Origin: Sarcocystis neurona | Lineage: Eukaryota; Apicomplexa; Conoidasida; Eucoccidiorida; Sarcocystidae | Assembly: GCA_000727475.1 (NCBI GenBank) | Contig: KL647323.1 | Span: 510,506-574,505, forward strand | Length of the DNA: 64,000 nt | Reading direction: 5' to 3' | Shown here: piece by piece, positions 11,615 through 24,900 of the stretch | How the letters are laid out: every line of letters begins with the position of its first letter | Numbering within the stretch: the stretch's first letter is position 1 | Program-made: the position numbers and the translations under genes | The notes under the pieces: model-generated | What the model was told of the DNA's origin: nothing | The model's input: only the letters and a program-made list of their open reading frames with translations | The model's database searches: none

Positions 11615-12286
11615 TCAGGAGAAGAGAGGGTCTCTGGAAAAACCGCCTCCTGGTACGCCTGCTGGTACAAAGTCCAAAGCAGCGCAATAGCAAGCAGCGC
11701 AGTAAAGCTCCATTTCCAGCAGGACGAAAGTAAGCTCATAGCACGATGTAGCAAACAAAGTCTTACTAGGCAAAGACGTGAGTGACTGGACAAGGGATCC
11801 CAGCGTGAGCCACTTATGATGACAGTTACCAGAGAGATCATACGTAGTTTGAAGCACGTATATGAGCGTTCGTATTCCTGCATATATGTGTACCTGTGTA
11901 CCCTGAACATATATAAAAGCCGCGCAGTGCAAAGAAGATAGCCACTGAAGGACGTCGCACGAATGCAGGGACACGACACAAAGAGGTAAAACTGTATCGA
12001 GGACGGGGACACACGATGCCAGTTGTACACGGGAGCAGCAGTGGAAGGCCAGGCAAAAGGAACACTGCCACACACAGCAAAGAAAACACGGCGAAGAGAC
12101 AGGAGTGGAGAGAAAGAGTTTAGCAGCACAATGGCAAGCAATCCACAACGAAAGAGGAAAGTGTGCAACGTTCGTCGCGGGCAACGGTACACTGGCGTCT
12201 CTTTCTACGAAGAGCATGAAAATAACAAATATTGCAAGCGTCAGTAGCAAGCAGACAAGAAGGCTCTTGTAGTTGCGGCGACACAT
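11615..12286 (-). CDS. Possible membrane-anchored protein, hypothetical
   Basis: A 223-codon frame starts at a true ATG (12286) in a repeat-poor context. Its N-terminus, MCRRNYKSLLVCLLLTLAIF, is a short basic stretch plus about 18 hydrophobic residues, which resembles a signal anchor. The rest is Cys-rich and passes through a short TATATG microsatellite near 11880-11910, which suggests that only the first part is coding or that an intron is being read through. A second minus-strand frame of 216 codons overlaps it in another phase. No family is recognised. A plus-strand candidate starts 62 bp away and diverges. Confidence 0.25.
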   Translation of the reverse strand: MCRRNYKSLLVCLLLTLAIFVIFMLFVERDASVPLPATNVAHFPLSLWIACHCAAKLFLSTPVSSPCFLCCVWQCSFCLAFHCCSRVQLASCVPVLDTVLPLCVVSLHSCDVLQWLSSLHCAAFIYVQGTQVHIYAGIRTLIYVLQTTYDLSGNCHHKWLTLGSLVQSLTSLPSKTLFATSCYELTFVLLEMELYCAACYCAALDFVPAGVPGGGFSRDPLFS

Positions 12287-12348
12287 AAAATGTTTCCAAA
12301 AGTGTGGTGTAACAGCTGCATAACGACAGCGTCATTAATGCGTCAGTA

Positions 12349-12657
12349 ATGCCGCGACCATTGAAGGCAGGCGATGAAGCATTCACTGTAGCTAGGAAAA
12401 TGCGACGCGACAAACAGCAGTATCGCAGAGCGGTACGTCAAAAAAGAACGAAAGCGCGTCCACGGATGAGACAAGCAAGACGCCCACGATTTAAATGCGC
12501 AGGAAAGATAAAAAGGAATGAAAAAAGCATTCAGTTCGAAGTAAGGAATGAGCACAACCGCGAAAAGACATATATACACACATATATACATACACACATA
12601 CGCACGTACATACACACATACATAAGTATACACATACATACGTATACACATACATAA
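12349..12657 (+). CDS. Possible first exon of a small basic protein, hypothetical
   Basis: An ATG at 12349 opens a frame beginning MPRPLKAGDEAFTVARKMRR and continuing with many Arg/Lys residues to about codon 75, where it enters a TATACACA microsatellite. A GTACGT donor-like site lies at about 12433. The composition looks coding, but there is no recognised domain and the 3' end is surely wrong. Confidence 0.2.
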   Translation: MPRPLKAGDEAFTVARKMRRDKQQYRRAVRQKRTKARPRMRQARRPRFKCAGKIKRNEKSIQFEVRNEHNREKTYIHTYIHTHIRTYIHTYISIHIHTYTHT

Positions 12658-12670
12658 TACACACTTACGG

Positions 12671-12825
12671 ACAGACATAGATACATAGATGTATATACAT
12701 ATATATGTGTATATATGCATATATACATATATACAAAGCTGTCTACGAGAGACAGCCTAAGCAAATGAATACATTCGAAAAAGAGGAGGACTCGCAGACA
12801 GACATACATACATAGATGCATATAC

Positions 12826-12858
<33 letters not shown>

Positions 12859-12940
12859 GATGTACATATATGCAAAGCTGTCTACGAGAGATAGCCTAAG
12901 CAAATGAATACACTCGAAAAAGAAGGAGGACTCGCAAGCG
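12671..12940. repeat. 139-bp imperfect tandem duplication with microsatellite core
   Basis: A unique segment beginning CAAAGCTGTCTACGAGAGA occurs at 12734 and again at 12873, in each case preceded by ACAGACATA(G/C)ATACATAGATG and a TATA tract. The offset is 139 bp with a few substitutions. Confidence 0.85.
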
Positions 12941-14699
12941 TTTCATTCATGCATATATGTATATATATATATATATATATATGCATTCGCATGTGTGTGC
13001 TTTCGTGCGCTGAAGGGGGGGGTTTCTGCGAGGGGACACATGGGCCGACTCGCACGTTTGTGAAAGACGGCCTTCATGCTGCTTGTACACAGGTGACAAT
13101 ATATATGGATATGTTTATGTTTATTTGTATATATGTGTGTATGTATGTATGTGTTTTTATGTATATATATATATATGTATGCAAAATATCTGTACACATG
13201 TGGCAGCGGTGGGTACGTACAAGCTCGAATACCGAGCCACTGGTGAATGCGTGCACGCGTGTCACCCCAGCTTTGAAGCTTGAATCAAGCACAGCTCCCT
13301 CCAAGTATGGAATGTGTCTCTTCTTTCAGGATCAAGCTGGACTGCTACGCTGAATGGGATCCACCTCCCGTGTAAAGAGATGCCGTACATCAGTTTCAAT
13401 ACAAGGAGGCTTTCCGTGCTGTGCTTCTGTGCGCACCATCGACCTGGGACACTGCTGTAACTCGATCTTTTCCGAGAGGTGCCATTCGGCTTTTGCGTCC
13501 ACCCTGCGCAACTACGCACTTGTGCGCTCCGAGGATGTTTTCCCCATTTTAGTGTGGACCGCGAAAAATCCAGTAATTTGTGCCAGTTGGTGATTCCTCA
13601 TTAATCGAGCTGGTCTTAATGCAGCAGTCTCTCGTCTTCTTGTGCGTACCACGGTGCTGTTTCTCGTTTCCTTTGGGCCGCGTGATATTCGCCCCGCCAC
13701 GTCTTCTCCGTACTACTTCTTCTGTACGGTGCTTGCTGGGGGTGTTTTTCATGGTTGCATTGCACCGTCGTGAAAGCTACATTTCCTCTTTGCCCTGTTA
13801 TCTCACTTTTTATCCGATCTGTATCCTGTGGCTGTTGATGTTGCTATTTAATACGCAGTGCAGAAAGTCCCTTGCCACTGCGTGCGCTGCCAGCCCGTAG
13901 CACCCACTACATACACCTATTCTGTCACGTTGCATTCTGTCACGCCGATCTCCCTACTGCGCTTTAGTGATACTTCGACAACAACCCACACACAGATTTC
14001 TGCCGTCTGTCTCCTAGAGCAGCACCGTGACCTGAACGAATTTGCATCGCGTATCTACTTTGTTATTATTATAAGCTGAGGTCGGCGTACAGTCGCAGGT
14101 AGCCTTCCATTCGTGATCCTTTCTAGTATTGCATTTGCGTCACATATTCACTCTGGTATCCTCGAGAGCTGAAATCTGCCTAAAACTACATGTAACCTTT
14201 TCAGCAGCAGTGTCCTTCCTTTTTCATGTTCTCGCGGTGTATACAGCTTACATCAATACCGCACAAGCTGTATAAATGCCTTCCACCTGCACGGACAGCG
14301 ACAGTGAATTTTCCACGTAAAAACGGCTGGTGTCGTGAAGTCTGTCGACAATGCCTGCGGCAATATTAGACGAGAAGTGGCACACTCGTTGGATGCAATA
14401 TTACTTGCGTAGCAGTAGCTCTGATATACATAAGCAGAGATGCGAGCTAGACTGTGAATACATATAGGAAGCCCGTGTTCCTTCATGACGTTGAAAGTCA
14501 CGCATTTACCTAAGTAGGCGTAATTCCGGTTAGTCAAAAGTCAAATAATTGAAAACACGGTCAGCCATTTACGCAGAATAGCAAGGTGCCTCACTGACGT
14601 CATGTTGCGTATATACTCATATATTATATATGCGTACGTACATACTTTTATTTTGTAGCCAGAGTGGTACACTTCCGCTGGAGAAAAGACAGCTTGTAG

Positions 14700-14924
14700 A
14701 TGGAGAAAATTGTGCTGGCAGGTAATGATACAAGAAAGCAGAGAAAACTTCTCTATCGCCGCCAGTGCAGAAGAGTAGATAAATTCGATTCTCGTCTGCG
14801 TGATAAAGAACCATATCGTGAGATTGACAACTCGCGTACCAGGCGGCGACACGTTTCATTCAAGGAAGTACGAAAAGACAAATTTCATGTGCGTCAAGAG
14901 CGTGTCCTGCGAAGCAACAAGTGA
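14700..14924 (+). CDS. Possible small basic protein, hypothetical
   Basis: A 74-codon frame starts at an ATG (MEKIVLAGNDTRKQRKLLYR) and is rich in Lys, Arg, Asp and Glu to its TGA. The frame length is within what chance allows in this base composition, and no motif is recognised. It lies 0.85 kb beyond the stop of the SARNP-like gene on the opposite strand. Confidence 0.15.
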   Translation: MEKIVLAGNDTRKQRKLLYRRQCRRVDKFDSRLRDKEPYREIDNSRTRRRHVSFKEVRKDKFHVRQERVLRSNK

Positions 14925-15771
14925 CGCCTTCAGGGAGAAGCAAGTAAAGAACTGTACGCTTGCGTACAGAAATTCGTGAGAAACGAAGTTTACTATTCCT
15001 TGACAGCACAGAGTTCGGGCATGTTTTGTGCGGTGCAGGAAAAATTCTGACGGTCTGTGAATACGAAAACTTCTACAAAATTCACACGGTAGGCGAACAA
15101 CGAAAACAATCGCTGCATTTTCAGTTGTACGGAACTCCGAAAGCCCGCACCCGTGGAACTCGCAACAGAGATATATCCACTTCAGAGCGTCGGAGGATTT
15201 TCGCTACATCACACTTCACCAAACTTGGAACTCTGCATCCAGGAAAAGCGACGAGTTCAAAGTTGTGTGCGTGTGTGCGTGTTTGCGTCTGTATCTGTAT
15301 AGGGGTGTTTGTGTGTATGCGTGTGTATGCGTGTGTGTGTATGTGTGCGTGGGTGAGGGAAAACGTTGACTACTCCGATATTCCAGAAAACTAAAAAATT
15401 CTTTTCACCTGGCAGAAAGCTACGCAACACGGCGACGAGGGAGACAGAAAGGCACCATCCGTCCGCGGTGAAACGTGACGTGCTGTTTCGTCCTCATCGA
15501 AAGAGTAAAAACCGATACATGTACGTTAGACAAACCGTCTACTCAGGAGTTCACGAAACGAATGATGCACGTATCAGTGTACAAGTGTGTACACAAATAC
15601 GCGTACATCAGATACACACCTACATACATCTATACATCCGCTACGACGTACACGCATGTGTGTAGGTAGACAGGTAGGGGAATGAGGAGCTTGGGTGCAT
15701 GATTAAAGTTTTTGTGTGAGACACACGCACACCTCGACCGATAAGGACGAACAAAAACAATTTCCTTTTTT

Positions 15772-15969
15772 CTAAGCGCCGGGAACTTTGACAATAGCAG
15801 CACGAGTGCCCGGGTGTGGGACTGCAGGTGCACCACTTTTTGCGTCTGCTGCTGTTGAGGAAGACAGGCTGCTGTCAGTGCCAACAGCAAAACGCTGTAG
15901 ACGACGCTGTAATTTCTCCTCTTCCGTCAGAATCCCAAAGCGCTCCGCTCGGCGTCGCTTCTTCTCGCT
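15772..15969 (-). CDS. SARNP: SARNP-like gene, exon 6 (RFG repeats 5-6, C-terminus)
   Basis: The acceptor AACTGCAG precedes AGC GAG AAG. The exon encodes EKKRRRAERFGILTEEEK, a degenerate sixth unit QRRLQRFAVG, and an unconserved Ser/Ala/Pro tail ending VKVPGA and TAG (15774-15772). It totals 66 codons with the stop. Confidence 0.88.
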   Translation of the reverse strand, partial: SEKKRRRAERFGILTEEEKLQRRLQRFAVGTDSSLSSSTAADAKSGAPAVPHPGTRAAIVKVPGA

Positions 15970-18900
15970 CTGCAGTTTTTACAAGCATAAGCAGGAGCAT
16001 TCACAGCATCCTATATACGTATACACGTCAATGTATATATGTATATATATACAAGAACGTCTGTTCATGACACGTGTGCACACCACGCAGGGCCACACAA
16101 ACAGACCTACATACATACACAGACCCACTTATATCACCACGCACACACGCATACTTCCGTAGACTGTCATGCGCATACAGTCACACAGTAGGCGAGAAAC
16201 ACCTAGATACATGTGTATATATATATATATATACAAATGTGTGTCAGCAGGTAGACGGACAGACAGCATATTTGCGTAGGTACTTCCTAGGAAAGAGTAA
16301 AATTTTTCTTTCTTTGGAGCCGCAGACGCATTGAACGCATAGTGGATATATGTCTTCTACGTGTACGTGACGTAGGCAGCAACTGGGCTCACATATCTCC
16401 ATTTATCTATATATGGATGAATAAATACAAGAAAAGACGTACAAGTGCACATATAAAGAAATGTGTACATCCTTGTGTCATCCAGATATACACGCAAACA
16501 ATGAGGGACGGACATACACACAGCCAGACACAGAGACGGAGATTGGAACAGGGGCAGGTAGATAATTTAACAGAGAGCAACGTGTCTACACAAGTGTACG
16601 GCGCGTCCTGTACAGCAGTCGAAAGCGGAGAAAAATCCCAAGCGACGGCCGAACAGAACGTACTCCTCTACGAGAACGCCTCATATATCACTTGCAGCTG
16701 TAGACACGCACGCACAAAGCGTCTTGACTACACCCACGTCCTTATTCAAACACACAAGCAGGGATGCACAGACTTGCTGTTTTCTGAAAAATATATCTCT
16801 GGTAGAAAGATGTGAAGCTACGCACGTGTCTTATCCCCTTACCCCCTTCTCCCGCCAACAGCGATGCCCCCACCCAACGGGCAACGCACGGCCGCTTCAC
16901 AGCAGGCGTGTGCACGTCTCTACGTAAACACGTGTGTTTCTGTAGAGATGCAGGCATGAAGAGCTTCACACCTCCGCCTATGAAGCCACACACAAAAAAT
17001 GCCTGCCCTCCGCACATCCGCGTGCGCGGCAGTGCACAAATTCACTTCCGAAGGTGTAGACACACACAGGATCTGCCCCCCCCGGCGAGAGGTAGACACG
17101 TGTCTACACAGCCGAGAGAACTGACGCTGTAGAAATATCAACAGAACTAAGTATCCCATCTTCCTACGCAACAAAACCATGGAGACACACACACACACAG
17201 ACATATGGCTACGCATATATGAATACCTGTAGATATATGCACACGTACGTACACAAACATACGTATATATATACACTCACATCGGTGCCTCCATACATAT
17301 ATGTACACATATGTATATATAGGAGTATATACACGCACGCCCATACATTGGTGTATACGTGTATATGTGCATATATGTGGAAGACTCGCACCTCAGAGAC
17401 GATGCCAAAGCGCTCGGCACGTCGCTGTCTTTTTTGCGCCTCCAGTGTTTCCGCTGCGGCGGCCTGCAACGCATGAGGAAGGGCAGAAGACGGGCTACTA
17501 TTCCACCTGCAGCGAGGAAAAGTGCAGCTGCTTCGCAGAGCCTCTGCTGTAGCTGCTGCTGCAAAAAAAGGACACTTTTCTCTTTCTGTTGCACGCTCGA
17601 AGCGGCGAGACGACGCTCCCCGAGCAGCGCGGCAGAAGTTCCTCCTGCCACGTTCCTCCGTTTGCACACGCAACCTTGTTTTCATACAAATATTCACAGA
17701 CGCACGAAGACACGCAGATAATACGCAGCGAGGAGTAGAGAGCAGTCGACAGATACTGCGACACACACGGGGGAAAACTCCGCAGCTAATGTCCCCTGCC
17801 CTGCAGTTTCATCTACTTGTTCACCGTGTACGCACGTACAGAGCTTCTTTGTTCGACGGAAGCGAAGTTTCTACCCTTCACCCCCCTGCCGGAATCCCCT
17901 ATATACATATGTGTGTAGGCGTGTGCCCCGTCGACGCTTCAACAAGGTGAGTGGATGCCGCAGACGCGTCAGCTGCTGCTGCTCTGCGTCACGGCAGGGA
18001 ATTCGCTTCTTCCTTGGCTCTTTCTGGCTCGACCAGAGGAACACCGCGAGGCGGCGCACGCGCGCTGAAGCAAAACACGTCGGATGTGTGACTGTCTCTA
18101 CCCTTCGTATAGACACACACAAAAAAGCAGCGACACACAAACACACACACACACAGACAGAGGGGGGGAAAAAACCGAAAGACAGAGAAGTTCCTGGCCT
18201 CTGTACGTAGACAGAGAGGGACCGCGACAGATGAAACGGAATGTTCGGCGCCCTTGCAGAGTACGCGAGACTCCGCCGCGACACCGGCAGATAGAGACAG
18301 AGGCGCAGCAAAAAAAAATTGCGTCCGTGTCCCCCGAAATGGGGAGGAACAGAGAGGAGGGCGGTGTGCAGGCCTTCGAGTCCGCGCTGCGAAGAAGAGT
18401 CCACAGAGAGCGGGACAGCAAAAAGTGGATTTTCTGCAGTTGCGCTCGGTGCCGAAAACGTGCACTTCCTCACCGAACACGCATCTGCAGTTTTGCCAAA
18501 TGTTGACCCTCCCGCGTTGAAGAAGCGCTGCGCTCGCAATCTCCTTTTCTCTTCTTCAAGCTCCGGCACCGACAACCCGAATCGCCGGGCTCGATCTAAC
18601 TTTTTCTCCTCGTCAGTCTTTGTGCCTGTGTCATGCGTCAGCGTACGTACTAATATTTACATATATATATGCATGCGTCCCCACGGTGAGAAGCGAGAGA
18701 CGGGGAGACGACGAGAAAGACGTGTCCGCCACACAGAGAAAAAAACGGAGATCGAGGGAAGTGAATAGAGGGGCATATATCCACGTACACATGAAGAGCG
18801 ACACACACGAATACACACAGATATGTAGTAGATAGAGCAAGAATAGGGACAGAAAAGCGCTTCCGTTTGATATACGTAATAGAAAGTGCGCGAGCATACC

Positions 18901-21900
18901 CAGACTTCCCGTGCGCAGAGCAGCTAGCCATTTCTCTGCGCCGGTACACATACGTTGACAGAAACACATCGATAGACATACGTGTGTGTGAACAGGCGTC
19001 CGCAAAAACAGCTACCTTTTCAAGAAGCTTTACTCCCAAACATACGCATACACATATATCTCTTCCCCTCTCTGTATATATACGTAACACTCTCTATCTC
19101 CTATATCTGCACATACACATATATATACTTAACTCTCCCCGTTTCTTTTCTCGTATAAAGAACTCCTATTCTGGAGGGGAGGCGCAGTGTTAACGAAAGA
19201 AGGGACTCCGGCGTTTATGTGTGTTTCCACAACCCGCGGATGATGGGGCTGTTTCTTCTGGACGCCGGTGGAGTATACACCAGCACCTACAGAAAACGCA
19301 GACGAACCTGCTTGACTTCAACTGACGCAATAATGTCTACACGTACACATACATACGCGGTTATCTATCTGGACAGCCGCCGCGCGCAATACTTCTTGTG
19401 AATTGCGTTTTAACACACCGACGGAGAAGAACGCCCTGCAGCGAGAGAAGGGAGCGCCGCTGGAGAAGCACCGAGAATTGCGGATAGAGAAGAAAACAAA
19501 AGGACGTGGTGGCGCGGAGATGCGCAGCCATTTCCTCTTGAACAAGGGACCGGAGGAAGAGAATATCTGACGCGACCCGCGCAAGGACAAGAAACACGGA
19601 AGCAGTGAAACGCCCAGACAGCAAGTGGGGTGTACGTACACCGACCACGCATCGACTTCATGTCTCGTCTCGCGTCTCGTCGGTGATGAAGTCTCCTCGT
19701 CTTCTTCCTTTTTCTACTTTGTGGCGAGATTCTTCCCCCCGACGAAGCCGCGTGAAGTAAATTGAGACACACGGAAACCAACAGAGTGGAAATGAGAGGG
19801 GAGTCGGCTCTGCGCAGCAGAACAGTCTGCGCGTTGTAGCCCCGCACGTGTACACATATGGACGAGGACGCTGCCTTGCAGATGCGAAGAAGCCTGGGGA
19901 ACGGGACAGAAAGCGAAGCAGATCCACCCGAAAAATGGACCGTCGTCCAGGACAGGTGGACAGGCCCCTGCACAGACACACGCCGGCCGCGACGCAGCCT
20001 CGGGAGAGACGGGGAGACACGGAGACGAGACGGGGAAAAACAGACCCGTGGCTGCAATACAGACGAAGAGACAGGGGACAGCTGCGTCGAGGTCCGGAGA
20101 ACTGCTTCGCGAGAAACAAATGTAGGTGCATGCGCGCACACCGTAGAAACAGAAAAGGAGAAAAAAGGCGAACACCGCATATGTGTAGCTTCGATACGCA
20201 TCAGAAACGAGTCCACACTACTACAAGTGGAGGCGCAAAACAAAGAATCCGAAGATGCGTGATCAACTACATATGTGTCCACCTATGTATATGTATGTGT
20301 GTACCTGTATATATACGGATGAATAAGGGGATACAGCTACACTTTTGTATATCGATGTACAAAGATATATGCGTCAAAAAATACTCGATATACACACAGA
20401 GAGCGAGACAGAGACAAGAGTGAACGCAGAGGTGACCCTACATATGTGTCTATATATATATGTGTGTACCTGTATATAAATGTACGTATCAATCTATACG
20501 TCAGTACACAGGCCTGTCTATCAACACACCTGTGTATCTACACGGAAACGAGGAAAGACTCTTGAGTAATACAGGTACACATTTGCGTACAGTAGATATG
20601 GGTGAGTGTATGCAGACACACGCGTGTATAGAAATATATGTAGATATTTCTACATGTATAGGAGAAAGAGACAAATAAGAATAGGTGTAACTGACGTGCA
20701 GCCAATTGCAGAGGGATGTACAATGAGACAAACATATCCACGTAAATACAGACAAATGTAGAGGTGTGAGAAGAAAATGAAGGAGAGGGTCAGGCAGCTA
20801 ACCGAATCTCGCTCTGCGAAGGGCTTGCCGTTCCTCGACACTCAGCGTAGTTGCTGCGCGAAGAAAACAGCAGCAGCATGACACCAGCAGCAGCAGGACA
20901 GCAGCAGCAGCAGCGGCACAACAAAAGCAGCAGCACAGCACTGCTGGCAACAGCAGACTTGGACGTGCACGGGGAGACGGGGTTGCCCCGTGTGGTTGGA
21001 ACACCGGGTGTGAAAAAGTGAACACACGCATCTTTCTCCAACGCATCTTCACTTCTGCCTCCAACACGGAAACATTACATGCGCGTGGCACCTGAAAAGA
21101 ATGTAAGTGTGTATGTTGGTGGGTGGCTGGGGGTGGTGTGTTTGTGTGTATGTGTGCACATACATATAGACACTTGTACAGGTATGTGTAGGGGAAAAAC
21201 GGGGAACAAAAGAGAAAGACAGCGCTGATGAGAGACGAGAAGAAGACAGCGGAAAGCAGGCGTACACGGGACACTGACGCATTTTTGAAGAGAATACAGC
21301 TGCACGTCGAAACCGCCGTAGGCAGCATCCCTGGAAATGAATCACGAGAGGTGCAAAAGATTCCCGAGGGAGAACGACATGCAGCTCGGTTTTCCACAGC
21401 CGTCCCCTGCAGACGAAGATCTGCGTTTACGTTTCCTTTCCTTCCTCAGCAGCAGGCGAGTTCGACCGCCCGCAGCCTTCCTCTCGGCTCTGGCCACCGC
21501 AAGAAGAACACCGTCCCCAACCGTCAATCAGTTCAGAGAGTAAAAAACAGCAGCAGGAGCAGCGACATCGGAGACAGATATAAGGACACCCACGGAAGGA
21601 AGGCACCCCCCTGCATTCCTCCGAAGAATGTGCTTCCTTGAAGGCGCGTCATGCGTGACCAGATATCAATCCTCAACGAAAACGTAGAAACCCCTGCCGC
21701 ATACATGTAGGTCTGAGCAGGTGCGTCATCCAGTACCTTCCTAAATATTTTACGCGCTGCGCACGCATGCATGCCTCCGTCCCGATATATTGTAGATATT
21801 CACACCCATGTGCACGACCCTGCAGGAGACTGCGATCGAGCTGTGGAGGAGGAAGAGGAGGACGGAACTTGCAGCAAGCAACGCCGTGCGGAAATAAGCG

Positions 21901-24900
21901 AGCCGACGGCGGCACGGCGGAGGAGTTGCCCGGCCGCTACCACACGGGCGTGCAGAGAGACGGAGACTGACGGGGACTGACATCCACATACGAACTTGCG
22001 GGAAGGGGGGAGGAACAGCAAGCCGTTCCCGTCGCACACACACAGCAAGACAGCAGTCAGGTGGTCGACACGAACACGGGGCGCGAGGAGGAGGCAGCAG
22101 AAGCGGTACTGAGAGACACGGAGAGATGCCCGCTCCAGAAGAGGCGGAGGCCAAAGGCCCCCCCGCCAGAGCAAAGAAACAGAGAAGGCCGCAACGCCAA
22201 GACGCAGATCTACAGGGACACGAGAGAGACGCCGCGGCGGCCGGTGAGGTGTCCGTAAACAACGGGTCGAGTGCCTGCACACCGGGTATGCGCGGTGTCT
22301 GTACACCGGGTGTGCGCGGTGTCTGTACACCACTGTGTTCGGTGTCTGTACTCCACTGTCTGTACACCGGGTGTGTGCGGTGTCTGTACACCGGGTGGGT
22401 GCGGTGTCTGTAAACCGGGTGGGTGCGGTGTCTGTACACCGGCTGGGTGCGGTGTCTGTACACCGGCTGGGTGCGGTGTCTGTACACCGGCTGGGTGCGG
22501 TGTCTGTACACCGAGTGTGCGCGGTGTCTGTACACCGCCGTACGCGCTGTCTGTACACCAAGAGTGTTACGCCAGACAAGAACAAGCACGCACGCATACG
22601 CAGATCCGGAAACACGGAAGCGAAACCACGCGCGGCCACGGGACGGCGAATAAGCAGCGGCAACGCCCAAAGCCCGGACAGCTCGCCGAGAGAACTTCAC
22701 TCTCTACAAATGCGTGTCCCGCTACGAAGAAGTACGTAATACAGTAAACCACGGAAGAGGACGGGGGCACCCACGCTTCTGCGGAGGACGCGCTGCACAC
22801 CCCACGCGCATCCTCCTCCCTCCCCCTTCCCCTCCCCAAGACCGAGACACCAGGCGTATGCGGCAGCACTCGAGACAGCCACGGGACGACGCAGCTCCGC
22901 GAAGCCAAGAGAAAGCTGCGCAGCACGTCGGTTCAAACAGACGCAGTCTCAGCTACCTGTGTATATATATATTCGCACATCCAGTGGAAGTACGTACGTA
23001 GAGAATGCTGACACACCCCACTTACGTATGCACACAGCAGACGGAAAAGACAGCTACGCAGTACACAGACGCCCCATAAATCCGCAGATATATATATGTA
23101 TACATATTGACGCTGCATACGAATCGAGACGTAGAACGAGTTGTAGTAATCTTCGAAGTGAAAGGTGTCTCAGTTGCTTGTCTCTGTGTGTGTGTGTGTG
23201 GGCGGTGTGGAGGCCGCTGTCTCGGAGGTGCAGCAAGAGCAGCAGCAGCGGGTGAGGAAGACATACTGTCAATTTTGACTGCTGCAGGGAGAACGCCTGC
23301 AGGGATCGCGGAAGACGCTGCAACTGCGGCAGGAGCGCGCAAAGCTGCTGCGAGGGGGGGCGAGGAGATACCCGCAGCAGCCTCAAGAGCGGGACTGAGA
23401 CTTTGACTGTCGACTACGGAGACCGCAGCAGGACCGCGCGAAGCAGTGACTGCCGCGAGCTCCGCCTTCGCGTACATCTCCTGTTCCTCTTCCTCCGTCG
23501 CAGCAGCAAGCGACAGAGACAGCGCCACAGCAGCCGGGTCCTCGTTGCTGCTGCTTCCTGCTGCAACTTCGTCGCTGCCAGCAATGGCAATACTGCCGTC
23601 CAGGCCACCGCCCAGGACATGCGCCGCAGCGTCGCTCTGCTGTAGCCGATCCACCAATTCACTCTGACGCAGCCAACACGCAGCACCAACGGCAGCAGCT
23701 GTACGCTACGCAACAGCGGCAGCAGCAGCGGTATCCCACGCAGCAGCAGACCGCAGGAGAGCAGCACGACCCCCCCAGCAACCCAGCATGGGCACACGGG
23801 AAATGCAGCACCTTCCCCGACCTGCAATGCGAGCAACAGCAGTTGCATCCGATCACTTGTATTAAGACACATATATAACCTACACACACGCCGGCGTCTA
23901 CACCCAAGTACGTATACAAATACACAGATACATACATATAGACTATTTTATGGATACGAATAGACATGCATTCATACATACGTGTATGTATACACATATA
24001 TGTACATACATAGACATATACATAAAACACACACGCCCGCGCCTACACGAGGGTACGTATACACACGTATATGTATGCCCCACATTATGGCTACGAATGT
24101 CTATGCATGTATACATATATACATATATATGCAATCGTCGACATTTGCATACACACGTACGCATGTATGACTAAACATTACATGTATATGTAAGCATTTA
24201 CAGGTAGAAATGTATAGAGGCATCGCGGAGCACGACCCACTGGAGTCGCAAGCGCGTTTACGCGTATTTTCCTAGACACTCGTGTGGTGGTGTGTACATA
24301 CACCAAAGACGTACGTAAATAGGAGCACGTCGATCTCTATATGGATGGACGTGCAAGAGCCCGCACATATGTATAGAAACCAAGAGTGAATACAAAGAGA
24401 TACGCATACACATATATATATAGATATATCTCTCTCTCTCTATATATATATATATGTAGAGAGAGATATGTATATATATAGGTATATATAGAGAGAGAGG
24501 GAGAGAGATAGATAGGTAGATGGATAGATATACACACGTATTCGAATCCAGACGTACGTCTGCATGCGTGTGTACGAGGGTGCCCTCCGCTGGCAAACTG
24601 TCTGCCATTCATGAAGAGAGGAGGTAAGGAACAGGCGGGCAACACCCGCAGCGCAGGAAGAGTACCACGAAGACTAGCACGACGACCAGCAGGAAGAGCA
24701 GCAACAGGAGCAGCAGGAAGAGCAGCGGGAGGAGAAGCACGAAGAACAGCAGGAAGAACAGCAGGAAGAGTCGCGAGAAGAGTAGGAAAAAGAGAAGCAG
24801 CAGGGAGAGCAGCAGTAGAGAGAGCAGCAGGAGGGAGAGCGGCAGTAGAAGAATAGCACGAACAGGTCAGGAAGAGAAGCAGTCGAAGAGTACCAGCAAC

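Larger units (their letters stand above)
10573..15771. other. Transition segment, only weak coding candidates
   Basis: This stretch lies downstream of the SARNP-like gene. It has microsatellites at 12575-12970 and 13085-13180 and several moderately long frames, listed separately where they have an ATG. No recognised gene is present. Confidence 0.45.

Noticed and set aside
16342..16815. 157-codon plus frame inside intron 5
   Set aside because: No motif, microsatellite at both ends, and it lies antisense within a well-supported intron.
19410..20282. 290-codon minus frame in intron 3
   Set aside because: It is Ser/Arg-rich with no motif, and the phase of exons 3 and 4 leaves no room for it.
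21750..22700. 316- and 287-codon minus frames with YRHRTQPV / CTDTAPSR repeats, a possible repeat antigen
   Set aside because: They are produced by the 24-bp minisatellite in intron 2; flanking exons join in phase without them and no start or splice site supports them.
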